Source of the DNA: Aquirhabdus sp.
GTDB taxonomy: Bacteria; Pseudomonadota; Gammaproteobacteria; Pseudomonadales; Moraxellaceae
Length of the DNA: 8,323 bases
Assembly (NCBI GenBank): GCA_030150595.1
Contig: JASLFQ010000020.1
Span: 1-8,323 of the forward strand
Reading direction: 5' to 3'
Part shown: positions 1-6,289 of the stretch, in pieces
How the letters are laid out: each line of letters opens with the position of its first letter
Position numbering within the stretch: the stretch's first letter is position 1
Translations under genes and position numbers: made by a program
The notes under the pieces: model-generated
What the model was told of the DNA's origin: nothing
What the model saw: only the letters and a program-made list of their open reading frames with translations
Database searches by the model: none

Positions 1-1121
1 GCTGGAACATCCATCCAAAACTTAGGATCAATAGACTGTTCAGTTTCATCAATAAACTGATAAGCAAGCGGAGTTTGCGTTGCAGCAAACTCACGAACCA
101 ATTGACCCACACCATCAGGGAATTTACCGCGATGCATCATCATCACGCCAGTAACCTGAACTACAGGGAAGCGGATAATCGCACCTTTAGTCGAACCATC
201 TGGTGCTGTCATGCCTTTGTACAATTCAAAAGGTTTAAAGATCAACGCTGGGCCAGCCATGATATCGACCTGACCATTGTTGAATTTTCCTGAAACCGTC
301 GTTAAGTCAACAGAAACAGGCTGTGCACCAATCTGCTGCACCATTTTTGCTTGAGACTTATCATAGTCTAAAACCGCAATTTTCTTGCCTGCAGCTTTTG
401 CGAGAGAATTAATCTTACGATCATTCACCATGATGTATGCAGCGCCCATTGGAATGATGGCTACTGTTTCATAGTCATCGTTCATCATGTATTTTGAAGC
501 TTCAGGTTTTGACAATAATTGAATCGCTTCAGTGAGTTGCTTATACGATGGAATCGCACCAATCGCATCGAGGCTGCCGACAAACTTGTTGTATTCCTTC
601 GCACGCAAATTACTCATGGCAACGCCGTCACACTGATTGACTTTAAAGTCATCAGAGGCGATTTTTTCATTGGTATAAATGCGGAATTTCACATCTGTGC
701 TTGCATGGCGCTTGACTACATTTGATGCCATTTCAATGTGCATATCGAGTGGTGAAGTCAGGCTGATTTTTAGATCAATACCCATGTTTTTGGCAATTTG
801 GGTATATTTAGGTAGCTCTTTCATGGTGTTCATGGCGAAGTCAAAGCCTTTGCCATGTGCACCTTCTGGAGAGAACACACATAAAGTTACTTTGGAAGGA
901 ATTTTGTCCCATGTTTTTGGGTTATCCATGAGTTTCTTGGCATGAGCAAAAATCTCGGAATATTTCTCCAACTCATCGACGTTCGGGCCAGCTGGACCAA
1001 GCGGCTTCGACGCGTCAGGTTCCGCCGCAAAAGTTGTCATAGACGGCGCGAGTAGTGTCGTGAAAAGCAGGGAAGCGCTTAATACACCAGTCAGTAACTT
1101 CTGTACCATCATTCTTTTCAT
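1..1121 (-). CDS. DUF6091-like putative periplasmic solute-binding protein (C-terminus outside window)
   Basis: Seen: an open frame runs on the minus strand from ATG at 1121 off the left edge (373 complete codons). AAGGAA lies 6 nt upstream of the ATG. The first ~32 residues form a Sec signal peptide: KR-containing N-region, hydrophobic core around residues 9-26, likely cleavage after TFA at about residue 32. The mature part has two Cys (about C81 and C164) that could form a disulfide, and sequence such as IIPMGAAYIMVNDRK that resembles binding-protein folds. Family knowledge: it resembles the DUF6091 proteins of Acinetobacter, annotated as putative solute-binding proteins and distantly like TRAP DctP subunits; ligand unknown. 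No transporter membrane genes are visible nearby. A terminator hairpin separates it from the cysI operon, so it is probably transcribed on its own. The family assignment is from recall of similar sequences; secretion is well supported. Confidence 0.8.
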   Translation of the reverse strand, partial: MKRMMVQKLLTGVLSASLLFTTLLAPSMTTFAAEPDASKPLGPAGPNVDELEKYSEIFAHAKKLMDNPKTWDKIPSKVTLCVFSPEGAHGKGFDFAMNTMKELPKYTQIAKNMGIDLKISLTSPLDMHIEMASNVVKRHASTDVKFRIYTNEKIASDDFKVNQCDGVAMSNLRAKEYNKFVGSLDAIGAIPSYKQLTEAIQLLSKPEASKYMMNDDYETVAIIPMGAAYIMVNDRKINSLAKAAGKKIAVLDYDKSQAKMVQQIGAQPVSVDLTTVSGKFNNGQVDIMAGPALIFKPFELYKGMTAPDGSTKGAIIRFPVVQVTGVMMMHRGKFPDGVGQLVREFAATQTPLAYQFIDETEQSIDPKFWMDVP

Positions 1122-1246
1122 CACTATTTCCTTGTCAAAGTTATTTCGTGTGTCCATTTTTCATTACATTTTTGCGTTGTATACGGTGTAAAGACCACAA
1201 TTTTAACTGAGTCTAATCCGTGTGTGGACATGATGATATGACCCAA

Positions 1247-1275
1247 ATTTTGTATTTACGGCGCATTACGGTCAA
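1247..1275 (-). promoter_or_regulatory. Weak candidate promoter for the solute-binding protein gene
   Basis: On the minus strand TTGACC (1270-1275) is followed after 17 nt by CAAAAT (1247-1252), about 125 nt upstream of the ATG at 1121. The -35 box is good, the -10 box is poor. It lies just downstream of the terminator of the preceding operon, where a promoter is expected. Nothing else is evident in the 1122-1286 gap. Confidence 0.25.
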
Positions 1276-1286
1276 GTGTACATACA

Positions 1287-1312
1287 GAAAAACCGCTATA
1301 AAGCGGCTTTTC
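1287..1312 (-). terminator. Rho-independent terminator of the cysI-DUF934 operon
   Basis: An 11-bp stem (1287-1297 with 1302-1312, one G-U pair on the minus strand) encloses a 4-nt loop. Read on the minus strand it is GAAAAGCCGCT, TTAT, AGCGGTTTTTC, so the GC-rich core is followed by a T-run. It begins 18 nt beyond the stop of the DUF934 gene. Because the stem has A-runs on one side and T-runs on the other, it could also act on the plus strand, but no plus-strand gene ends here. Confidence 0.85.
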
Positions 1313-1330
1313 TAGTGAAAAATCGAAATC

Positions 1331-1825
1331 TTAACGACCCGCTTGATAATGCGTTTGTGGTTCAGCAGTAGATGCTTGATAGCCAGCGGTAAAGTCTTGT
1401 AGACCACTTTTGGCCTCATTCAAATCTTTGCCTTGTTTTAAAATAAAGCTGTTGAAACCAACGCGCTTTAAATAAAACAACACATCTTTAAACACATCGC
1501 CAGTTGCGCGAAGTTCACCTTGATAACCCAAGCGACGGATTAATGTTGCAAAGGAATAACCGCGACCATCAGCAAACGCTGGGAAGCGGATTTCAATGAG
1601 ATCAAGTTGATCAACTGGTAACTTCACGGTTTCAGGCGAATCCACTTCGGTCAGCACTAAACCTTTTTTACCCGTAATTTCGCTCAAACGTCCGATTTCA
1701 GCCAAGGTCAAAACCACGTCACCCGCAGGTAAAACGCCATCTTCACCAATACGTTGAAACGTATCGAGATAGGTGTCACCAGTAGTCGTTAAAACAACGT
1801 TTGAAGTCAAAGTATTATTTGGCAT
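1331..1825 (-). CDS. DUF934 family protein, sulfite reductase partner
   Basis: A 164-aa cytoplasmic protein with no signal peptide or membrane segment. The conserved DUF934 core is at residues about 75-128 (LDLIEIRFPAFADGRGYSFA, then the RRLGYQGELRATGD region and the VLFYLKRVGFNSF region). Family knowledge: DUF934 genes commonly follow ferredoxin-type nitrite/sulfite reductase genes in proteobacteria and are thought to assist sulfite reduction; the biochemical role is not established. Start choice: ATG at 1825 has AAGGAA 7 nt upstream. A GTG at 1831 would extend it by two residues, but the same AAGGAA is then only 1 nt away, so I reject it. The gene overlaps the end of the reductase gene by 11 bp, which suggests translational coupling. 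The tail from about residue 145 is polar, Q/A/T-rich and probably disordered. Confidence 0.9.
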   Translation of the reverse strand: MPNNTLTSNVVLTTTGDTYLDTFQRIGEDGVLPAGDVVLTLAEIGRLSEITGKKGLVLTEVDSPETVKLPVDQLDLIEIRFPAFADGRGYSFATLIRRLGYQGELRATGDVFKDVLFYLKRVGFNSFILKQGKDLNEAKSGLQDFTAGYQASTAEPQTHYQAGR

Positions 1826-3641
1826 ACACACGTTCCTTAAATGGCACTAAACCAATTCGACGATAGGTTTCAATAAACAGTTCTGTTTCAGATGAACGAA
1901 GATCTAGGTAAGTATTCAGCACTTCTTCAATGACATCCGCCATTTCGTCCGCACCAAAAGAAGGTCCAAGAATGTCGCCAATGCTTGAATCATGACCTGA
2001 ATTACCGCCAAGTGATACTTGGTAGAACTCATCACCTTTTTTATCCACGCCCAAGATGCCAATATGACCCACGTGATGATGACCACAGGCATTCATACAG
2101 CCTGAAATATTCAGATCTAGAGGGCCAATATTATAAACCGTATCTAAATCTTGATAGCGGCGTGAAATGGCTTCCGCAATCGGAATCGACTTCGCATTAG
2201 CCAGTGAACAATAATCACCACCTGGGCAGCAGACGATATCGGTCAGAAAACCAATATGCGCACGCGCCAAGTTATGCTTGGTCAATACTTCCCACAACTC
2301 AAACAATTTTGATTGTTCAACGTCTGCCAAAACAACGTTTTGTAAATGCGTGGTACGCAGTTCACCAAAACTATATTGATCGGCTAAATCAGCAATCAGA
2401 TCCAACTCTTCTGACGTCACATCACCTGGTGCAATGCCTGCACGTTTCAGTGAAATCGTGACGATGCGATAGCCAGTCGTTTTGTTTGGATGCGTGTTAA
2501 TGCGATACCAATTTGCAAAAGTACCGTTTGATTTCAACAGATCGGTGAAATCTAAGTCTGGCAAAGACTTATACGCAGGAAGAGTAAAGTTCTTTTCCAT
2601 TTTTGCATATAAATCAGATGGAACTTTGAGTTCAGCTTTGATTTGATTAAATTCAGCTTCGGTTTTGGTTGCAAATACCGCTGGGGTAAGTGCTTTGACC
2701 AAAATTTTAATACGCGCTTTATATTTGTTATCACGACGACCGTGAAGGTTGTAAACACGCAAAATCGCTTCTAAATAACCTATCAAATCTTCGCGTGCTG
2801 CGAACTCACGAATGATTGAACCAATCACAGGCGTACGACCTAAACCGCCGCCCGCCATGATTTTGTAGCCCCATTCTGAAGGCTCAGCATCCAGTGCAGC
2901 TTCAACAATATCCACATTCAAGAATGAGTTAATGACTGCGTCATATTCATCTTTGCGATCTTGCTTAGCATCTTCATCCAGTGATGGATCGAGCGCTGCA
3001 TAAGTGGCTTTAGCCGCTGCAACACGCGCTTTGTAATCGATGATTTCTTGGCGAACGAAACTTTTCTTAACCAAGTAAACACCCACATCGTGGAATGCAG
3101 TCGCTGCGCGATCAACTTCATCAAGTGCACTGACTGCAATCTTGAATTTACGTGGTAAAAAGGCAAACTCAGGATGGAAGGTTGACCATTGACGAATGAT
3201 TTCGCAGGTTGGACGAGGATCAGTTACTTCACCACGAATACGTCCAGCAAATTGGTCAGTCGTCGTATTACGAATACAGTTACCACTGGTTTGAATCGCA
3301 TGCATCTGGACAGTCGCGAGTTCAGCCAGAATATCAGGTACTTGCTCAAGCGCAGGCCAGTTTAATTGGATGTTTTGACGTGTCGAAACGTGCGCATAAC
3401 CGCGATCATACTTGCTGCTAATGGTCGCAATTTTGCGAAATTGCTTTGTATTCATCAAGCCATAAGGCACAGCGATACGGAGCATTGGTGCATAACGTTG
3501 CACATATAAGCCGTTTTGGAGGCGTAATGGACGGAATTCGTCTTCGGTAAGTGTGCCGTTGAGGAAACGTTGGGTTTGGTCGCGGAATTGGGCGACGCGT
3601 TCGTCGACCATCGCTTGGTCAAATTCGGTGTAGACGTACAT
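1815..3641 (-). CDS. cysI: Nitrite/sulfite reductase, siroheme and 4Fe-4S hemoprotein
   Basis: Six-electron reduction of sulfite to sulfide in cytoplasmic cysteine biosynthesis. The 608-aa protein shows the two-fold ferredoxin-like/siroheme-binding architecture. The first half has RGYAHVSTRQNIQLNW (80-95), TSGNCIRN (118-125) and PRKFKIAVS (163-171), whose Arg/Lys residues bind siroheme and sulfite in the family. The second half has CCPGGDYC (471-478) and GCMNAC (514-519); C472, C478, C515 and C519 form the CX5C and CX3C ligand set for the 4Fe-4S cluster and siroheme. No flavoprotein CysJ gene is adjacent, and the sequence is closer to the ferredoxin-type or stand-alone class than to E. coli CysI. 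Oddity: a charged, helix-like stretch at about residues 192-256 appears to be extra against the usual ~550 aa. A nitrite substrate is possible, but DUF934 favours sulfite. The start MYVYTEFDQ looks conserved although the ribosome-binding site is weak (AAGAC). Confidence 0.93.
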   Translation of the reverse strand: MYVYTEFDQAMVDERVAQFRDQTQRFLNGTLTEDEFRPLRLQNGLYVQRYAPMLRIAVPYGLMNTKQFRKIATISSKYDRGYAHVSTRQNIQLNWPALEQVPDILAELATVQMHAIQTSGNCIRNTTTDQFAGRIRGEVTDPRPTCEIIRQWSTFHPEFAFLPRKFKIAVSALDEVDRAATAFHDVGVYLVKKSFVRQEIIDYKARVAAAKATYAALDPSLDEDAKQDRKDEYDAVINSFLNVDIVEAALDAEPSEWGYKIMAGGGLGRTPVIGSIIREFAAREDLIGYLEAILRVYNLHGRRDNKYKARIKILVKALTPAVFATKTEAEFNQIKAELKVPSDLYAKMEKNFTLPAYKSLPDLDFTDLLKSNGTFANWYRINTHPNKTTGYRIVTISLKRAGIAPGDVTSEELDLIADLADQYSFGELRTTHLQNVVLADVEQSKLFELWEVLTKHNLARAHIGFLTDIVCCPGGDYCSLANAKSIPIAEAISRRYQDLDTVYNIGPLDLNISGCMNACGHHHVGHIGILGVDKKGDEFYQVSLGGNSGHDSSIGDILGPSFGADEMADVIEEVLNTYLDLRSSETELFIETYRRIGLVPFKERVYAK

Positions 3642-3719
3642 GGCTGTCTTGGTTTGGCTCGTAAGTCAAAATAATAAGTAAATGTAACATTTTCAGGTTT
3701 ATCTATAAAACGTTTTTTG

Positions 3720-3730
3720 TCGATAATCGA
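3720..3730. promoter_or_regulatory. Small inverted repeat upstream of cysI
   Basis: TCGATAATCGA is a palindrome with 5-bp arms around one central base, about 80 nt upstream of the cysI start. It could be a protein-binding site in the cysI leader or promoter region, but 11 bp in AT-rich DNA may also arise by chance. Confidence 0.25.
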
Positions 3731-3811
3731 TATAGTAATATCTTATTAGCTCATAACGGGTCATGAAAGCTCAAAAAACGCACTTTAGAATTGTCTGAAA
3801 AAGCGGTCTCT

Positions 3812-3817
3812 ATTATA
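3812..3817 (-). promoter_or_regulatory. Candidate -10 box of a cysI promoter
   Basis: A perfect TATAAT is read on the minus strand, preceded by GTGG, about 170 nt upstream of cysI. At spacings of 16-18 nt there is no recognisable -35 box. Established: promoters activated by the LysR-type regulator CysB often have poor -35 boxes. Inference: this could be the CysB-dependent cysI promoter. Alternatively the fuller promoter at 3897-3924 drives cysI. Confidence 0.35.
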
Positions 3818-3896
3818 CCACTCACTACTCATGGTATTGCCTCGAATCGGGCGATCAGTTCATTTTCCTGATATTACCAAAAAGTTATTAGATTAA

Positions 3897-3924
3897 TTTA
3901 TAAGTTGACAATATATATTGTCAA
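3897..3924 (-). promoter_or_regulatory. Strong minus-strand promoter within the palindrome (toward cysI)
   Basis: On the minus strand a perfect TTGACA (3919-3924) is followed by a 16-nt spacer and TATAAA (3897-3902, 5 of 6 consensus). This is the best sigma-70 promoter match in the window. Transcription would start near 3890, giving cysI a leader of about 250 nt. The -35 box lies inside the perfect palindrome, so a protein bound there would block this promoter. Confidence 0.55.
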
Positions 3925-3926
3925 CT
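3903..3926. promoter_or_regulatory. Perfect 24-bp palindrome, probable operator
   Basis: The half-site AGTTGACAATAT (3903-3914) is followed immediately by its exact reverse complement (3915-3926), with no mismatch. Each arm contains TTGACA, so both strands carry a -35 box. Length and symmetry fit the operator of a dimeric repressor such as a TetR, MarR or GntR type, which would control transcription in both directions. The cognate regulator is not identifiable from the window; the TetR gene at 6732-7322 is one candidate, but its own upstream repeats look different. Confidence 0.7.
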
Positions 3927-3933
3927 ATAGCAT
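3905..3933 (+). promoter_or_regulatory. Plus-strand promoter within the palindrome (toward the SDR gene)
   Basis: TTGACA (3905-3910) is followed by 17 nt and TAGCAT (3928-3933, 4 of 6). An overlapping TATAGC at 3926-3931 would give a 15-nt spacer. The -35 box is perfect and the -10 box weak. Transcription would begin near 3940, about 70 nt upstream of the SDR start, making the palindrome a natural repressor site for this gene. Confidence 0.5.
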
Positions 3934-3986
3934 TCAACACAGATCAGCATCATTTACTCAGCCCATCACCAGACTTAGATTGAGTC

Positions 3987-3997
3987 AAAAAAAAAAA
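3987..3997 (+). repeat. Poly-A tract (11 A) in the SDR 5' leader
   Basis: Eleven consecutive A lie 12 nt upstream of the SDR start codon, next to the weak CGAGA ribosome-binding region. Homopolymers of this length can slip during replication. Such a tract here could alter translation efficiency or act as an A-rich translation enhancer. Confidence 0.6.
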
Positions 3998-4009
3998 TCG
4001 AGAATTTAT

Positions 4010-4840
4010 ATGAAAACGTTTGAAAACAAAGTTGCGGCAATCACAGGTGCAGGCTCAGGCATGGGACAGCAACTCGCGGTGTTATTGGCTAAAGCAGGAT
4101 GTCATGTGGCAATTAGCGATATTAATCAAGCTGGCTTGGATCAGACTGTTCAATTACTTAAGCCGTATCAAGTGAAAGTGACTGTTGCTGTCGTCAATAC
4201 GGCAGAACAAGCTGCGGTGTATGCATGGGCAGATAAGGTTAAAAAAGAACACGGCAAAGTGAATCTGATTTTTAATAATGCTGGAATCGCAATGAGTAAT
4301 ACGGTGGAAGGTCATGAGATTCATGATTATGAACGGATGATGGCAGTCAATTTCTGGGGTGTGATTTATGGCACGAAGGCATTTTTGCCTTATCTCAAAG
4401 AAAGTGGCGATGGGCATATCATTAACACGTCGAGTATCTTTGGCTTAACCGCGCAACCAACACAAAGTGCATATAACGCCAGTAAATTTGCAGTACGTGG
4501 CTTTACCGAGTCATTACGTCAAGAGCTAGATCTAAGTAATTTTGGCGTGAGTGCGACTTGCGTACATCCAGGTGGAATTAAAACGAATATCGCTCATACA
4601 GCAGAGATGAGTGCTAATGTCGAATCACTCGGCATGAATCTTAAAAAATCAAAAGCTTCGGCGGATAAAGTGATGCGTATTCCTGCGGTGAAAGCAGCTC
4701 AAATTATTTTGGATGGCGTCAAAGCCAACAAGCGTCGTGTATTGATTGGACCTGAAGCATATGGCGTAGATTGGTTGCAACGTTTATTGCCTTCAGGTTA
4801 TCAGCGTCTGTTTGTCATGGGCAGTAAGATGACTTTCTAA
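4010..4840 (+). CDS. Classical short-chain dehydrogenase/reductase (SDR)
   Basis: A 276-aa NAD(P)-dependent oxidoreductase with a Rossmann fold. Cofactor motif TGAGSGMG is at 12-19. Asp37 at the end of the second strand (ISDIN) suggests an NAD(H) preference. NNAG is at 89-92. The catalytic set is Asn114 (MAVNFWG), Ser142 (NTSSIFG), Tyr155 and Lys159 (YNASK), and HPGGIKT at 186-192 closes the cofactor pocket. All catalytic residues are present, so it should be active on an alcohol or carbonyl substrate; the sequence does not say which. The C-terminal ~35 residues (RRVLIGPEAYGVDWLQRLLP) resemble SDRs that act on hydrophobic substrates. Start: ATG 4010 gives the normal family N-terminus MKTFENKVAAITGAG; the same frame stays open upstream to a TTG at 3905, but that extension would overlap the promoter palindrome. 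The ribosome-binding site is weak. A reductase-like gene follows after 122 bp. Confidence 0.93.
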   Translation: MKTFENKVAAITGAGSGMGQQLAVLLAKAGCHVAISDINQAGLDQTVQLLKPYQVKVTVAVVNTAEQAAVYAWADKVKKEHGKVNLIFNNAGIAMSNTVEGHEIHDYERMMAVNFWGVIYGTKAFLPYLKESGDGHIINTSSIFGLTAQPTQSAYNASKFAVRGFTESLRQELDLSNFGVSATCVHPGGIKTNIAHTAEMSANVESLGMNLKKSKASADKVMRIPAVKAAQIILDGVKANKRRVLIGPEAYGVDWLQRLLPSGYQRLFVMGSKMTF

Positions 4841-4962
4841 GGCATTTTTAGGTTCATCGACATTTCACCGATCAGCCACAATTAACTTATCCATTCTGGA
4901 AAATTTGGCTGTAGACTGCTTGTTATTGCTGCATAAATAAGAGCTGGCTAAGGAGTGCTGAA

Positions 4963-6189
4963 ATGTCGAAGTATCACCTCATCGTTTTTGGAGCAACGAG
5001 CTTTGTCGGGCAATTGCTCACACGCTATTTGTTTGAGCGCCACGGTGTAGATGGCGATTTACATTGGGCGATCGCAGGACGCTCTGCGGCTAAGCTGTTA
5101 GAAGTTCGTGCGGCGCTTGGCGCCAAGGCTTCAAAACTACCTATCGTATTGGCAAATTCCGATGATGAAAAAAGTTTGCTGGCACTCTGTCAGCAGACAG
5201 GCACTGTCGTTTCAACTGTTGGGCCGTATTCATTATATGGTTCACCTTTGGTCAAGGTTTGTGCGGAATCGGGTACAGATTATTGTGATCTGACGGGTGA
5301 AGCGCCGTGGATTGCTGAAATGCTGGCTGCGCATGAGGAAACGGCGAAACGCACAGGTGCCCGTATTGTTCATTGCACTGGTTTTGATTCAATTCCATCT
5401 GATCTAGGCACTTACTGTTTACAGAAAAAATCGAAAGAGCACGTTGGGCAATATTGCACGCGCGTCAAAATGCGCGTTAAGGCGATGAAAGGTGGATTAT
5501 CAGGCGGCACCGTCGCCAGCATGATTCATATCATCACCGAGGCTACAAATGATAAAGCGATGCGAAGATTGCTTAATGATCCTTTTGCCTTGTGTCCTGC
5601 GACGGATCTCAAACGACCTCGCCAACCCAATGTGACGTTTGCTACTTATGATCCAGATGCGCAAGCATGGATGTTTCCATTCATCATGGCGGCGATTAAT
5701 AGCAAGATTGTACATCGAACACATGCTTTGAGTGGGTATGCCTACGGTCAAGATTTTGTTTATGATGAGGCGATGTTGACTGGGGATGGGCTGAAAGGTC
5801 GTGCAGCGGCAATCACGGCTTCGTTGGCAGTTGCGGGTGCTTTTACTGCGATCGCATTACCTCCGACACGAATGCTGATGTCACGCTATGTTGTACCTAA
5901 ACCTGGCGAAGGGCCTAGTCCTGAGGAACAGGCGAAAGGTTTTTATGATATTCGTTTTATCGGAAAAACTGCGGCTGGTGAACGCTTAACCGTGAAAGTC
6001 ACAGGTGATCGTGATCCGGGCTATGGTTCAACTGCTAAAATTCTCGGTGAAGCGGCGGTGTGTTTGGCGCTCGACGTTGCGAAAACTGATAAGGCAGGTG
6101 GATTTTGGACACCTGCAAGTTTAATGGGAGATCAGTTGATTGAGCGTTTGGAGCAATATGCTGGACTGAGTTTTAGTGTGGTTAATTAG
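4963..6189 (+). CDS. Saccharopine dehydrogenase-like NAD(P)-binding protein (SCCPDH / trans-acting enoyl reductase type)
   Basis: A 408-aa protein. The N-terminal Rossmann motif VFGATSFVGQLL (8-19) fits the GATxFxG signature of the saccharopine dehydrogenase NADP-binding family. Other family-like stretches are STVGPYSLYGSPLV (84-97), DYCDLTGE (106-113), HCTGFDSIPSD (137-147) and GGLSGGTVAS (177-186). A hydrophobic segment at about 281-300 (AAAITASLAVAGAFTAIALP) could associate with membrane or lipid. Family knowledge: relatives include human SCCPDH and mycobacterial trans-acting enoyl reductases of complex-lipid synthesis; true lysine-pathway saccharopine dehydrogenase is unlikely. AAGGAG lies 7 nt before ATG 4963. 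The gap to the SDR gene (4841-4962) shows no clear terminator, so co-transcription is plausible. Inference: a reductase acting on a lipid or acyl substrate. The substrate is not determinable here. Confidence 0.88.
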   Translation: MSKYHLIVFGATSFVGQLLTRYLFERHGVDGDLHWAIAGRSAAKLLEVRAALGAKASKLPIVLANSDDEKSLLALCQQTGTVVSTVGPYSLYGSPLVKVCAESGTDYCDLTGEAPWIAEMLAAHEETAKRTGARIVHCTGFDSIPSDLGTYCLQKKSKEHVGQYCTRVKMRVKAMKGGLSGGTVASMIHIITEATNDKAMRRLLNDPFALCPATDLKRPRQPNVTFATYDPDAQAWMFPFIMAAINSKIVHRTHALSGYAYGQDFVYDEAMLTGDGLKGRAAAITASLAVAGAFTAIALPPTRMLMSRYVVPKPGEGPSPEEQAKGFYDIRFIGKTAAGERLTVKVTGDRDPGYGSTAKILGEAAVCLALDVAKTDKAGGFWTPASLMGDQLIERLEQYAGLSFSVVN

Positions 6190-6210
6190 TAATGTTTGTT
6201 TTCTCTCAGT

Positions 6211-6242
6211 TTGTCATAAGTATTTACGCGCTACACTATACT
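6211..6242 (+). promoter_or_regulatory. Candidate promoter for the glycine-zipper gene
   Basis: TATACT (6237-6242, 5 of 6) lies about 48 nt upstream of the start codon. A TTGTCA (6211-6216, 5 of 6) precedes it, but the 20-nt spacer is long; with TACACT at 6232-6237 the spacer would be 15 nt. A promoter here is plausible because the gene product differs in type from the upstream reductases. Confidence 0.35.
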
Positions 6243-6247
6243 AAATT

Positions 6248-6267
6248 AACATTTGTTAATGTTTTTT
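6248..6267 (+). terminator. AT-rich hairpin with T-run between the reductase and glycine-zipper genes
   Basis: AACATT (6248-6253), loop TGTT, AATGTT (6258-6263), then a T-run to 6267. It resembles a weak rho-independent terminator for the reductase gene 59 nt upstream. The stem has only 6 bp, mostly A/T. The overlapping repeat TTAAC/GTTAA could instead be a binding site just downstream of the promoter. Confidence 0.4.
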
Positions 6268-6289
6268 AGATTAATCAGGATATGGTGTA

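Larger units (their letters stand above)
3642..4009. other. 368-bp divergent intergenic control region
   Basis: This gap separates the minus-strand cysI gene from the plus-strand SDR gene. It holds the palindrome and two opposed promoters near 3897-3933, a TATAAT box for the minus strand at 3812-3817, a small inverted repeat TCGATAATCGA at 3720-3730, and an 11-A run at 3987-3997. No credible gene is seen: the open frame that runs leftward from the SDR gene would need a TTG start inside the palindrome and has no ribosome-binding site. Confidence 0.7.

Noticed and set aside
505..525. TTGACAATAATTG resembling one arm of the 24-bp palindrome
   Set aside because: It lies within coding sequence, has no second arm and no gene start downstream; probably chance.
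75..945. Three plus-strand open frames of 68-88 residues opposite the solute-binding protein gene
   Set aside because: They are antisense to a continuous signal-peptide-bearing gene and have no domain or translation signals.
1826..1831. GTG start at 1831 for the DUF934 protein
   Set aside because: The only ribosome-binding sequence lies 1 nt upstream of this GTG, whereas it is 7 nt from ATG 1825.
1985..3421. Several 68-85 residue open frames overlapping the reductase gene on both strands
   Set aside because: They lie wholly inside a well-supported gene, lack ribosome-binding sites, and show no recognisable protein features. They are shadows.
3759..3800. Possible 11-codon leader peptide (MKAQKTHFRIV) on the plus strand
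   Set aside because: It has no ribosome-binding site and lies upstream of the best plus-strand promoter, so it would not be in the SDR transcript. It also lacks Cys codons expected of a sulfur attenuator.
3852..3875. Repeat ATCAG ... CTGAT in the divergent region
   Set aside because: Five-bp arms around 9 nt without a T-run are expected by chance in DNA of this composition.
3905..4009. N-terminal extension of the SDR by 35 residues, starting at TTG 3905
   Set aside because: It has no ribosome-binding site, would translate the palindrome and the poly-A tract, and adds residues absent from normal SDR N-termini. ATG 4010 gives the conserved start.
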